Shown here: positions 32,888-44,635 of the stretch, piece after piece | How positions within the stretch are numbered: the stretch's first letter is position 1 | Layout: each line of letters starts with the position of its first letter | Assembly: GCA_030761205.1 (NCBI GenBank) | Contig: JAULJL010000028.1 | Span: forward strand, 20,015,001 to 20,079,000 | Length of the DNA stretch: 64,000 nt | Source: Fremontodendron californicum | Taxonomy: Eukaryota; Streptophyta; Magnoliopsida; Malvales; Malvaceae | Reading direction: 5' to 3' | Translations under genes and position numbers: made by a program | The notes under the pieces: generated by a model | Seen by the model: the letters and a program-made list of their open reading frames with translations, nothing else | Database searches by the model: none | Told to the model about the DNA's origin: nothing

Positions 32888-34774
32888 TGATAACTCGTAT
32901 AATTATATAGTTTTTAGTTATGTTTTTTTATTGTTTTGTGTCAAATACGAGTTATTATTGTTTAGTCTAATTGTGTTTATGATCTTTTATATTTTTATGT
33001 ATTTTGGTGTTTTTCACAAGTTTCTTTGAGTGATTTCAGATTACTAGAATTAAGGGCAAATCCAGTTCAGTTCCAGTTCCGACACCTTTTGCCATATCAG
33101 CTATATCTCGAGTTTCACTGAAGCAATAAGGCTGAAATTTGTAGCCATGCAAAGCTAAGAGGCATATCTATCTTTTTCATGTTTTACACTTCTTGAAACG
33201 GAGTCATTTTCCCTAGCGAAATCGACCATCAAGTTGGCTGATGTGCAATGACGTCTGTGCTGACCTGTTTTCGTATTATGCCCATATCTTCTTATCCACA
33301 TCAGCAAATGAGCTGATTCCAACGGCTATGGATCAGTAACGGATAGGGTAACATTTTTCTAGAAGACCATGTGATCAGATAAGGCCTCCAAAATTGACAA
33401 AATCGACCATCAAGTTGGCTGATCAAAATCGTCATATATGACGAAAATTGTTAGAAAATGCACCCACCTATTATACCTACCTTTGAAATTTGTAAAGCTT
33501 GTCTCTTGTCATTTAGCCCTCCAAAATGTGTATAAATAGAGGGCCTTGGATGATTGTAAGGGATCATATTGTACATAGGTAGGATATTAGCCATTGTAAT
33601 AAAATTCTCTAAGTTTTCTTCTTCTTTCTTTTCTCTAGTTTTCTTTTTCTTTAGAAAGATCAAGAGGTTGGATAATTAATATTCTTCTTCTTCTTCTTCT
33701 TTCTTTCTTTTATTTTCTTCTTAGATTTTCTTTAATTTTATGTTTATGTTTACAATGCCTATGCTAGGCTAAACTTCTATTTGGTTAAGGGTGATTTCAA
33801 AGCCCTAGACATGTTTTTGATTGATTTTCAGATTCTATCTATCATTAATTTTCTATCAAAGTTGCTTATGTTCTTCTACAAGAATTGTTCATGATGTTGT
33901 CTTGATTTATTTAGGTGTACAACTAGATAGATCTTGATAATTATCTATTGCTAGTTTAGGAGTCTTGATCCGTGTAATTGTCTTGATTTTCTATTCATAA
34001 GTGGCAATTTGTGATTAATGATTATGGTCAAGTTTTCAATAATTGCAAAGTGGAACATAACCTAAGTTGAACAATCCGAGCTTATGTGTTTGTTGCTTAG
34101 ATCAACCTATCTTTCTCATCATAAAGCTGCCATTAAATTGAATTTAGAGAGCTTATTCTAGGTTGTTTGATGGTTAGAGATTAAATAGAGAGCTTGTTCT
34201 ATTTAACGACAAACTAAGGAAAGATTGGGATAACAGAGCTTGTTGTTATCTACGGTTGTTAACTTTGATAGTTGGTTGATATTGATAGATCTGAAATTGA
34301 TTCTTAATGATGTCTAGTGGTGGAGAATGAAACCTTACCCATATTTTTCATATTTGATTCTTCTTACTTACTTGTTTTCTTACTTTTCTAGTTTGCTTAT
34401 TTTTAAAAGTATATTTATTTTTATTGGCTGGTTATACCGCCTAATTTGTATATTAACTTTGTTTTACTTTTATTGGCTGGTTATACCGCCTAATTTAGTA
34501 TATATATTTTTATTGGCTGGTTATACCGCCTAATTTAGTATATATATTTTTATTGGCTGGTTATACCGTCTTGCATCTTATTCTTATTATTTACTTTAGT
34601 TTAAATCTGGCTTCAAAAACCCCTTTTCTTTTATTGTTCTTGAATTTAAGTTTTAAACTATTAACTTATAAACTAAAACCCAATCCCTGAGGACTCGACC
34701 CTTGCTAACTACTATACTTACAATTTATCTTTTTAGTGCAAGGTTAAATAAGATACACTCTTTTGGGTGCATCA
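32888..34774 (+). repeat. LTR1-h: 3' LTR of element B
   Basis: 1887 bp, TATA box 33531-33538. Same variants as LTR1-d (TCTCGAGTTTC, GTAGCCATGC, last U5 repeat ACCGTC), which pairs the two LTRs, but without the 78-bp deletion. Confidence 0.9.
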
Positions 34775-35120
34775 GCCGAATATTCATGTTGGGCCTTTTC
34801 TTCATTCTAAACAACTTTCGAACATCTTTTTCTTTTCTTTAACTAGAAGTTCAAGAGATTATTCAATTTTTTTTTTCACATGGGAATGTATTTGGCAATA
34901 TTCCCTCTATTTTTCTCTTGACTTTTGCCTTTCTCCTCCCCAACACTTATTTCTTGTTTCTAACCCAAAATTTGAATAGATCTTCCTTGTCTTTGCAATA
35001 TGTCTCAAAACATGCTAATTCATCTTTAGAACAAGGGTAAGGATATAAATAAGTATATTTAGGTTAGGGACAAGTTATGGTTACCAAAGAAATAGCTTAT
35101 TCATTGTAGGCTCAAATTGG
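34775..35120. repeat. 346-bp direct duplication flanking element B, right copy
   Basis: Matches 13365-13710. After it the minus-strand element C continues uninterrupted. Confidence 0.85.
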
Positions 35121-35757
35121 TTCACTAAGGGGGATGTTCTCTTGGAACATCAATAAGGGATGGCTGTTTGGCCCTGGTTAAAAATCCTAATGCCTCTATC
35201 ATATTCATGTTTTCACATGCATCAATATAGTCTCAACAAGGTTTAAAGCAAGTTCTAGAGAATCTTGTAATCATAAGAGCACTCAAGAAAGAAATTAGAT
35301 TGATACGTATAATGCATCAATCATATAGGCTCGAAAACTCACAAGGATGATTATACAAGTCAGATTTAAGTCTAAACATGCTTCTTTCTCAATCAACATA
35401 TCATATTAACATTGGCTCATAAAAAGTTGATATCAAGCTCAATTCTCATGAAAATCTTCTCACTAATAAATCTGTTTTAGAATTATGCAATTCATATCTC
35501 ATCATAGTATTGAAAGTAACTAAAACACACTAAAAACAACATAAAAAGAATAAAAAACAAAACACACTAAAGAAAATCCTAAAATTTTCCCCCCACACTT
35601 AATTTTTACATTGTCCTCAATGTAATGCTATAATCCCCAATGCAAGAATTATATGTAAGAGAAAAGAACTACTAAACAAAACAAAAGAAAAACAATAAAA
35701 GATAGAATGATGGAGAGTAAGGAATATGCAAATCTGATATAATAAATGCTCTCCATC
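35121..35757 (-). other. Element C internal region, right part (minus strand)
   Basis: Continuation of the C tail. On the minus strand it contains a hairpin (plus-strand 35606-35625, TTACATTG / CAATGTAA, loop TCCT) and the CCCCCCACACTT complement of the purine tract near 35590. It ends at the 3' LTR of E with a 9-bp inverted repeat (GATGGAGAG 35709-35717 / CTCTCCATC 35749-35757). No coding sequence, and the module order lacks the cassette, as in D. Confidence 0.7.
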
Positions 35758-37626
35758 TGATGCACCCAAAAGAGTGTATCTTATTTAACCTTGCACTAAA
35801 AAGATCAATTGTAAGTATAATGATTAGCAAGGGTCGAGTCCTCAGGGATTGGGTTTTAATCTATGAGTTATTAGTTTATAACTTACGTTCAAAGAAAACA
35901 ATAAAAGAAAAGGGGGTTTTCTTTAGAAAGATTACCTGAAAAAGTTTCACAATAAAATCTAACTAAACGACGAGATCTAAAATCACGTCGCCAAACAAGC
36001 ATAAAACAAAGTTAATATACAGATAATATATTTATATAAATATAAACTTTATAATATAAATATAAATATATAGAAAATTAGGCGGTATAACCAGCCAATA
36101 AAAATAAATATAAAGCAAACTACAAAAGTAAGAAAACAAGTAAGTAAGAAGAATCAAATATGAAAAATATGGTTAAGGTTTCATTCTCCACCACTAGACA
36201 TCATTAAGAATCAATTTCATATCTATCAGCATTAATTAGCTTTCAAAGTTAACAACCGTAGATAACAACAAGCTCTGTTACCCCAATCTTTCCTTAGTTC
36301 GTCGTTAAATAGAACAAGCTCTCTATTTAATCTCTAACTATCAAACAACCTAGAATAAGCTCTCTAAGTTCAATTTAATAGTAGCTTTATGATGAGAAAG
36401 ATAGGTTGATCTAAGCAACAAACACATAAGCTCGGATTGTTCAACTTAGGTTATGTTCCACTTTGCAATTATTGAAAACTTGACCATAATCATTAATCAC
36501 AAATTGCCACTTATGAATAGGAAATCAAGACAATTACACGGATCAAGACTCCTAAACTAGCAATAGATAATTATCAAGATCTATCTAGTTGTACACCTAA
36601 ATAAATCAAGACAACATCATGAACAATTCTTGTAGAAGAACATAAGCAACTTTGATAGAAAATTAATGATAGATAGAATCTGAAAATCAATTATAAAACA
36701 TGTCTAGGGCTTTGAAATCACCCTTAACCAAATAGAAGTTTAGCCTAGCATAGGCATTATAAACATAAAATTAAAGAAAATCTAAGAAGAAAATAAAAGA
36801 AAGAAAGAAGAAGAGGAAGAATATTAATTATCCAGCCTCTTGCTCTTTCTAAAGAAAAAGAAAACTAGAGAAAAGAAAGAAGAAGAAAACTGAGAGAATT
36901 TTATTACAATGGCTAATTTCCTACCAATCTACCATGCCTCCTACAATCATCCAAGGCCCTCTATTTATACACATTTTGGAGAGCTAAATGACAAGAGACA
37001 AGCATTATAAATTTCAAAGGTAGGTATAATAGGTGGGTGCATTTTTCTAACAATTTTCGTCATATTGTATGACAATTCTGATTAGCCAGCTTGATGGTCG
37101 ATTTTGTCAATATTGGAGGCTTGATCTGATCAAATGGTCTTCTAGAAAAATGTTCCCCTATCACTCGGTGATCCATAGCCGTTGGAATCAGCTCATTTTC
37201 TGATGTGGATCAGAAGATATGGTCAAAATACCAAAACTTGTCAGCATAGACGTCATTGCACATCAGCCAACTTGATGGTTGATTTCGCTAGGGAAAACGA
37301 CTCCGTTTCAAGAAGTGTAAAGCATGAAAAAGATAGATATGCCTCTTAACTTTGCACTGTTTAAATTTCAGCCTTATTGCTTCAGTGAAACTCCAGATAT
37401 AGCTGATATGGCAAAAGGTGTCGGAACTGGAACTGAACTGGATTTGCCCTTAATTCTTGATTTAACCTAGTAATCTGAAATCACTCAAAGAAACTCGTGA
37501 AAAACACCAAATTACATAAAAATATAAAAAATTATAAACACAATTAGACTAAGCAATAATAACTCGTATTTGACACAAAACAATAATAAAACATAAGTAA
37601 AAACTATATAATTATACGAGTTATCA
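35758..37626 (-). repeat. LTR1-i: 3' LTR of element E
   Basis: 1869 bp; TATA box on the minus strand (plus-strand TATTTATA 36962-36969). U5 holds only one GGCGGTATAACCAGCC core and a private AT-rich segment (about 35910-36075) absent from other LTR1s but present in the 5' LTR of E. Confidence 0.9.
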
Positions 37627-39345
37627 CACCCCCACACTTAGATTGTTGCTAGTCCCTAGCAACGACTCAATAAGAATAAAATAAGAAAATCTAATCTAAT
37701 CCATTTTCGTAGGAAATCACGGTGGCACTTAGCATGTGACACAAGCCTTTAAACCCCTAGGTGTCCCTAGTGGACGAGTTTAGTCTCGTGAGGGTTTACT
37801 AGGACGATACCCACAAACATTGAAGACATAAGAAAAACTAAAAATAATAATTATAACTAATCCTTCCAATATAAATTAGAGATAATCATTGGACAAGTCT
37901 TAAAAACTAATCAATAGCGTAAAGAAATTCACAAAAAAATCTTGCTTGAATGTAAATTGTTTGAGTTAAGCCAATATTAACATAACATATTTCAATCAAA
38001 ATAGTGCATATTCAAACTTAATCTCAACTTCTCACATGGGATACTCTCTTGATTTTCACTCTTTAAAGTAGTGGTAAAGTGTTTACACTCAATCAATCTC
38101 ATGAAAACACTTCTACCATATGCTTGCTTGTCCACCTATTCTCCACTATTTAGATCATACAACTTCATAAATCAAGAGGTCTTTATTCAAGGTTGTAATG
38201 GGGCCAAAGGGTTATAATGTGGTTAAAGAACAAAAGGATAAAGATATCACAAAGGTTCCAAAGAGTTCATAGAGTTTAGAGACATAATAAGATCATACAA
38301 ATAAAACTTCTCAAAACTCTTATAAAGCACATAATAACATAGGCTAAATATTCATGTTGAGCCTTTGCATCATTCTAACCAACTTTGTAACATCTTTTCT
38401 TTACTTTAACTAGAAGTTGAAGAGAAGATTTTTTTTTTTAATATGGGAATGTATTTGACAATGATCCCTTTCTTTTTCTCTTGACTTTTTCTTTTCTTTT
38501 CTTCCCCCACACTTATCTTTTGTTTCCAACCCAAATTTTTAACTAAAAATATCCCTTGTTTTTTTGCAATATGTCTCAAAATATATAATCCATCTTTAGA
38601 ACAAGGGTTATATTTAGGCTAGGTGTAAGTTGTGGTTACCAAATAAATAGCTTATTCAATGTAGGCTCAAATTGGCTCACTAGGGGTGTGTTCTCTTGGA
38701 ACATCAATAAGGGATGGCTGTTTGGCCCTGGCTAAAAATCCTAATGCCTCTATCATATTCATGTTGTCACATGCATCAATATAGTCTCAACAAGGTCTAA
38801 AGCAAGTTCTAGAGAATCATGTAATCATAAGAGCACTCAAGAAAGAAATTAGATTAATTTGTATAATGCGTCAATCATTATAGGCTCAAAAACTCACAAG
38901 GATGATTATACAAGTCAGATTAAGTCTAAACATGCTTCTTTCTCAATCAACATATCATATTAACATTGGCTCATAAAACGATTGATATCAAGTTCAATTC
39001 TCATGAAAATCTTCTCACTAATAAATCTGTTTTAGACTTATGCAATTCATATCTCATCATAGTATTGAAAAGGAACTAAAACACACTAAAAATAATAATA
39101 AAGACTCATAAAAAAAAATAGTAGACAAAAATAAAAGAAATCCTAAATCATTCCCCCCACACTTAATTCTTACATTGTCCTCAATGTAAGTCTATTAACC
39201 CAAATGAAAGAATCATGTGTAAGAGAAAAGAACTAATAACATAAGAATAGGAACAACTAAGACTCAAAACAAAACAAACTCATGCAACCTAAATAATCCT
39301 AAAATACTAAACAAAAATTAACAAGTAAACATAAAAAGATTAAAA
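37627..39345 (-). other. PPT and non-coding tail of element E
   Basis: PPT 37629-37639, PPT hairpin 37645-37663 (GTTGCTAG / CTAGCAAC), post-cassette hairpin 39169-39190. No gene. Confidence 0.75.
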
Positions 39346-39555
39346 TCAAACTGACAAGGTATGTCTCAAGTCTCCCTTACTCAGACCTTGTTCAGAATGA
39401 ATACTTCTAAATTGCTTAAAACACAACAAACTTTTTTTTTTTTTTTGAAAAGAAGAAATCAAACTGACAAGGTATGTCTCAAGTCTCCCTTACTCAGACC
39501 TTGTTCAGAATGAATACTTCTAAATGGCTTAAAACACAACAATTTTTTTTTTTTA
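39346..39555 (-). repeat. LOG 3'-UTR A-rich tandem repeat, two units (element E)
   Basis: Two copies of the unit described in A. The A-runs appear as T-runs on the plus strand near 39431 and 39542. The TGACATTG hairpin follows at about 39590-39611 (between the repeat and LOG). Confidence 0.75.
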
Positions 39556-39704
39556 AATTATCAAAATATGTCCCTTACCCCCTACTAAAATATGACATTG
39601 TCCCCAATGTCAAATTTTAAAGGTAGAATTTAGGAGATATTACCTGCAGAGGTTGCTAACCACTTATTATAACTAAGACACAACAAACAAAATGTTAGAT
39701 AATG

Positions 39705-40352
39705 TCACAAAGACAAAGTGCAATCCACTCCTTGCTCGTCCATATCTCTTTTTCTTTTTCCGAGCGTTTGCGAAACAACCGTAGCAGATAAATACTCATA
39801 AGCTTGGAGCTTTTTGAGTAAATCTTCAATGGTTGTAGCAGAAATTATGGTTCTCCTTGCCTCTGAAAACATGAATCCATTATCCACAGCATTATCTAAA
39901 TATGAAAGCAAATTACTAAAATAACCATTAATATTAAGCAAACCAATGGGTTTCTTTTTTGTGACCAAAGATGACCAAGAAGCCACGCAAGCTATTTCTT
40001 CCAATGTACCCAGACCTCCTGGTAAAGCAATGAATGCATCGGCAGAATGGTACATGATTGTCATCCGTTCAGGGATACTCCAGACTTGTATTTCCTTACC
40101 CAAGGTAGGTCCACAAAAATCTGTGAATAGTTTTGGCACGATTCCTAGAACTGGACTTCCTCCGACGTGTGCTGCTGTAGCGACTACTCCCATTAAACCC
40201 GTACTACCGCCTCCATAAATCAACTGGATCTTTTGTTGGGCAAGTATTACTCCAACTCTTATGGCTTCATCAGCGAATATGTTATTTTTCCCTGGATAAG
40301 CACCTCCAAAGACACAAATTTTTTTAATGCGCTGGGACGAAGTACTTTCCAT
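39705..40352 (-). CDS. LOG-like cytokinin riboside 5'-monophosphate phosphoribohydrolase (element E, intact)
   Basis: 215 aa from the conserved ATG at 40352. The frame is open upstream to an ATG at 40580, adding 76 residues that are the translated leader; in other copies that leader is out of frame or shifted, so the shorter start is preferred. Motifs as in B: GGGST, Arg96 followed by Met, PGGLGTLEE, and GLLNINGYFSNLL. Differences from B include Ala56 and Ala63 to Val and a Lys for Asn near residue 130. A deletion has removed part of the ORF2-LOG spacer, so the extended frame starts only about 40 bp after the ORF2 stop. Confidence 0.85.
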   Translation of the reverse strand: MESTSSQRIKKICVFGGAYPGKNNIFADEAIRVGVILAQQKIQLIYGGGSTGLMGVVATAAHVGGSPVLGIVPKLFTDFCGPTLGKEIQVWSIPERMTIMYHSADAFIALPGGLGTLEEIACVASWSSLVTKKKPIGLLNINGYFSNLLSYLDNAVDNGFMFSEARRTIISATTIEDLLKKLQAYEYLSATVVSQTLGKRKRDMDEQGVDCTLSL

Positions 40353-40620
40353 TTTTTTTCGAGTGCCTGAAAGAGAATGAGTACATGGTGTAATATATAG
40401 AGGACTGAGTAGTGAATCAGACAAGAGTAATAATGTCGCCGAAAGTGTATCTGACCTGTCAGAAGAAAATGTTAACCTAACAAAAGATTTTTGCGTGATT
40501 TCAGGAAGAAAATCAAAAAGAGAAGAAAAATCAAACGTAAAAGTCAAGAGTAATAGTGTCGCCGAAAGTGTATTTGGCATCTTCCTCTGGTTTTACGTCC
40601 AGAAACGGCTTAAACGCCTT

Positions 40621-41157
40621 CTATGAGTCGAGGATATGCTTCCCATCCAGTTTTCTTACAAGCTGGCAAACAGGGTCTTTTAACATCAGATTCCCAAGAT
40701 GTTGCCATTCCCTTTGGAATTGCGGCCATAAATCAAGAATTTCTCTTTGTACGTCTCCACTAGGATGCGTCTCAAGAGAAAGTTGGATATTACCCAAATT
40801 CTCCTTACTCAGTCCATCCTTAATGAATTCAATTTTATCATCTCGATTAGAGGACGGAATCCCAATAGAACGACATTTACCGTTACACGTCCATCGTGCA
40901 CATTTGTGGCAATTTGAACTCATGCGCTTTGCTCGTCGCTTCTTTGCAAAAGTGCTTCTACCTGTACCTGGTAAATGCAAAACAGGAAGATATTCATCTT
41001 CACGTACCTTGGCTTCAATTATCCAACGTATGTCTTCAGGAATCCCTTTGTGCATAAGCATTCTTAATCTTTCAAATCGAACTTGGTAAAGCTTCAGTAA
41101 AATATTTTGAGGAAAAGGAGGAAATCGTTTCTGCAATCTTGTGAGAATATCATCCAT
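40621..41157 (-). CDS. ORF2: unrecognised 178-aa basic, cysteine-rich protein (element E copy)
   Basis: Intact and the same length as the other copies. Residue 17 is Gln where the others have Arg. The cysteine cluster 83-95 and basic patch 72-78 are unchanged. The start is preceded by a T-rich tract ending TTCAG on the minus strand. See A for the full description. Confidence 0.75.
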   Translation of the reverse strand: MDDILTRLQKRFPPFPQNILLKLYQVRFERLRMLMHKGIPEDIRWIIEAKVREDEYLPVLHLPGTGRSTFAKKRRAKRMSSNCHKCARWTCNGKCRSIGIPSSNRDDKIEFIKDGLSKENLGNIQLSLETHPSGDVQREILDLWPQFQREWQHLGNLMLKDPVCQLVRKLDGKHILDS

Positions 41158-41642
41158 CCTGAAAAAAATGAAAAAAAATTGAAAGAGAAATTTATATACA
41201 ATATCAGTTTTATGGGTAGCTGATGGAACCGACTTAAATAATCACGGAGTACCGTTATCCGCCATTTAACCGGGGTTAAAAAAATTATATTTACATCTAG
41301 TTATTTTCAAAACAAGGATCAGAAAGAAAAACAACATAAAAAGACTCAAAAACAAAACACTCTAAATAAAATCCTAAATTCTTCCCCCCACACATAATTC
41401 TTACATTGTCATTAATGTAATGCTATTAATCCCAAATGAAAGAATCATGTGTAAGTGAAAAGAACTAATAAACAAAATAAACTTATGCAGCCTAAATGAA
41501 CTTAGAAACACTAAACACAATTAGCAAAGAAACATAAGAAAAAGATAAAGAAAAAGAGAGCAAATCTGAGGATGGCAGTTTGGCAATGCTTTCACTAATT
41601 AGGCTGCCTCCCCCAATTAGCACTTGATTGATTGTTTTCAGC
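41158..41642 (-). other. ORF1-ORF2 spacer of element E
   Basis: No supported gene. It contains the post-ORF1 hairpin and purine tract (around 41390-41424), the CCCCGGTTAAAT block and the T-rich acceptor-like tract before ORF2. Confidence 0.6.
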
Positions 41643-42581
41643 CTAGCCAATTCCCCTTCTTGGCTTTTTAGGATCTTTTGGCTTAGACATGAAACTTCTC
41701 GGATTTTTGCGTTTTGGAGGAAGTTTTCTTTGCAAAACAGCCAATGCCTTCTCCCCCACACGTATTATTTCATCATTCTTGGTGGGGTATAGCTCTTTGA
41801 GGAATTGTGCATATCATGGTACTTGTCTAATGGCATCCACAAGCAAGCTGTTTAAGGTTTCCAAAAATTGTTGTTCATGTTCCTCATTTTTGGACTTTGC
41901 AAATCTGCTAGGAAAAAGTGGAGAAGGAACATTAGTAGAAATAAGAACCTTAAAAGCTACCTGAGGTGTCAAAGTACTCTCAATTTGAATGGTGGCTTCA
42001 TTATCCTCAAGAAGTGAATCCATCTTTGGTTTTGTCTCATCCTCACCTTGTTCCTCATTTCTCAAGGTCACAATAGTAGCATTCTCCTTTGGGTTAATCA
42101 CCGTTTGGGAAGGGAGTGCTAGAGATCTTTCTGCTACTAATTCCACCGTACTACTAGCCAATAGGCTCATTTGCCTTTCCAAACTCTGGATGCTTGCCCT
42201 TGTTTCCTGTTGAAATTGCAAAGTATCAGTAACAAGAGAATATACAAGATCTTCTAAAGAAGTACCTGAGTTTTGAGTCATATGTGGTGGTTGAAAAAGA
42301 TATGGTTCTTGAGACCATGATTGATTGAAGCTAGATGGATGAGTGTAATTGACATAAGGATCTACTTCTTGGTAATTTTTTGAGTAGCCATAATTAGTAT
42401 GATCCCACCATCCCTCATGGTAAGTGTTGGAGTAATGATCATGCGGTTGGTCTTGGAACCATTGATGGCCTTGACATCCTCCCATGGCCAATTGTTGAAC
42501 TGAGGAAGTGAGATTGGCTTGTTGATTCTCCATGTTCATGTATGCCACCAACTCTTCAAGTGTTAGATTGCTTAATTTCAT
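41643..42581 (-). pseudogene. ORF1: gag-derived protein with one in-frame stop (element E)
   Basis: Same 312-codon span as in D and F, but a TGA at 41816-41814 replaces the Lys codon after QVP. After the stop the same frame continues YAQFLKELY ... KALAVLQRKLPPKRKNPRSF. This segment is closer than the other copies to the gag-protease linker of Athila polyproteins as I know it (YA-FLK and LQ-KLPPK-KDPGSF patterns). E and A therefore keep an older state of the C-terminus, while B, D and F carry a variant (MENASTVVQRKLP). The YSNTYHEGWWDH block is intact. An upstream A-run is present. Confidence 0.8.
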
Positions 42582-42695
42582 CTTTCTTTTTTTTTTTCAA
42601 AATTTGAAAAGAAAAACATGTATGTACAAGAAAATAATACTAATTAGAACTGAAAATAAGAATAAACCAAGTAACAAATAAACTAAAGAAAACAA

Positions 42696-42713
42696 TCCCC
42701 GGCAACGGCGCCA
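42696..42713 (-). other. Primer-binding site, tRNA-Asp (element E)
   Basis: TCCCCGGCAACGGCGCCA on the plus strand, the tRNA-Asp 3' sequence itself, six bases from the LTR end at 42720. Confidence 0.9.
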
Positions 42714-42719
42714 AAAATT

Positions 42720-44301
42720 TGATGCACCCAAAAGAGTGTATCTTATTTAACCTTGCACTAAAAAGATCAATTGTAAGTATAATGATTAGCAAGGGTCGAG
42801 TCCTCAGGGATTGGGTTTTAATCTATGAGTTATTAGTTTATAACTTACGTTCAAAGAAAACAATAAAAGAAAAGGGGGTTTTCTTTAGAAAGATTACCTG
42901 AAAAAGTTTCACAATAAAATCTAACTAAACGACGAGATCTAAAATCACGTCGCCAAACAAGCATAGAACAAAGTTAATATACAGATAATATATTTATATA
43001 AATATAAACTTTATAATATAAATATAAATATATAGAAAATTAGGCGGTATAACCAGCCAATAAAAATAAATGAGGCGGTATAACCAGCCAATAAAAACAA
43101 ATATAAAGCAAACTAGAAAAGTAAGAAAACAAGTAAGTAAGAAGAATCAAATATGAAAAATATGGTTAAGGTTTCATTCTCCACCACTAAAAATCATTAA
43201 GAATCAATTTCATATCTATCAGCATTAATTAGCTATCAAAGTTAACAACCGTAGATAACAACAAGCTCTGTTACCCCAATATTTCCTTAGTTCGTCGTTA
43301 AATAGAACAAGCTCTCTATTTAATCTCTAACTATCAAACAACCTAGAATAAGCTCTCTAAGTTCAATTTAATAGCAGCTTTATGATGAGAAAGATTGGTT
43401 GATCTAAGCAACAAACACATAAGCTCGGATTGTTCAACTTAGGTTATGTTCCACTTTGCAATTATTGAAAACTTGACCATAATCATTAATCACAAATTGC
43501 CACTTATGAATAGGAAATCAAGACAATTACACGGATCAAGACTCCTAAACTAGCAATAGATAATTATCAAGATCTATCTAGTTGTACACCTAAATAAATC
43601 AAGACAACATCATGAACAATTCTTGTAGAAGAACATAAGCAACTTTGATAGAAAATTAATGATAGATAGAATCTGAAAATCAATTATAAAACATGTCTAG
43701 GGCTTTGAAATCACCCTTAACCAAATAGAAGTTTAGCCTAGCATAGGCATTATAAACATAAAATTAAATAGAATCTAAGAAGAAAATAAAAGAAAGAAAG
43801 AAGAAGAAGAAGAATATTAATTATCCAGCCTCTTGCTCTTTCTAAAGAAAAAGAAAACTAGAGAAAAGAAAGAAGAAGAAAACTGAGAGAATTTTATTAC
43901 AATGGCTAATTTCCTACCAATCTACCATGCCTCCTACAATCATCCAAGGCCCTCTATTTATACACATTTTGGAGAGCTAAATGACAAGAGACAAGCTTTA
44001 TAAATTTCAAAGGTAGGTATAATAGGTGGGTGCATTTTTCTAACAATTTTCGTCATATTGTATGACAATTCTGATCAGCCAGCTTGATGGTCGATTTTGT
44101 CAATATTGGAGGCTTGATCTGAGCAAATGGTCTTCTAGAAAAATGTTCCCCTATCAGTCTGTGATCCATAGCCGTTGGAATCAGCTCATTTGCTGATGTG
44201 GATCAGAAGATATGGTCAAAATACCAAAACTTGTCAGCACAGACGTCATTGCACATCAGCCAACTTGATGGTTGATTTCGCTAGGGAAAATGACTCCGTT
44301 T
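42720..44301 (-). repeat. 5' LTR of element E, U3 truncated
   Basis: R/U5 and part of U3; TATA box plus-strand TATTTATA 43955-43962. It has the same private AT-rich U5 segment as LTR1-i, and two GGCGGTATAACCAGCC cores instead of one. It stops inside CTCCGTTT where LTR G starts. Confidence 0.85.
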
Positions 44302-44635
44302 TGATAACTCGTATAATTATATAGTTTTTAGTTATGTTTTATTATTGTTTTGTGTCAAATACGAGTTATTATTGTTTAGTCTAATTGTGTTTATGATCTT
44401 TTATATTTTTATGTAATTTGGTGTTTTTCACAAGTTTTTTTGAGTGATTTCAGATTACTAGAATTAAGGGCAAATCCAGTTCAGTTCCAGTTCCGACACC
44501 TTTTTCCATATCAGCTATATCTGGAGTTTCACTGAAGCAATAAGGTTGAAATTTTAACTGTGCAAAGTTAAGAGGCATATCTATCTTTTTCATGTTTTAC
44601 ACTTCTTGAAACGGAGTCGTTTTCCCTAGCGAAAT
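44302..44635 (+). repeat. LTR G, 5' part (LTR1 split by element F)
   Basis: First 334 bp of an LTR1 (TGATAACTCG to CTAGCGAAAT). Its continuation, CGACCATCAAGTTG, resumes at 54193 after F. Confidence 0.85.

Larger units (their letters stand above)
13736..34774 (+). mobile_element. Element B: complete cassette-bearing retrotransposon, interrupted by D
   Basis: 5' LTR 13736-15544, PBS, ORF1, [insertion D 16884-29076], ORF2, intact LOG, tail, PPT (32875-32885) and 3' LTR 32888-34774. Without D it would be about 8.8 kb. The two LTRs share the same variants but differ by about nine substitutions and a 78-bp deletion in the 5' U3, so B is older than F. It is flanked by a 346-bp duplication rather than a 5-bp one. 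Confidence 0.9.
35758..44301 (-). mobile_element. Element E: minus-strand cassette-bearing retrotransposon, 5' LTR truncated
   Basis: Read on the minus strand: truncated 5' LTR (44301-42720), PBS, ORF1 with one stop, ORF2, LOG, 3'-UTR repeats, tail, PPT (37639-37629) and complete 3' LTR (37626-35758). The U3 start of the 5' LTR is cut at 44301, where the plus-strand LTR G begins, so the outer target duplication cannot be read. Confidence 0.9.
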
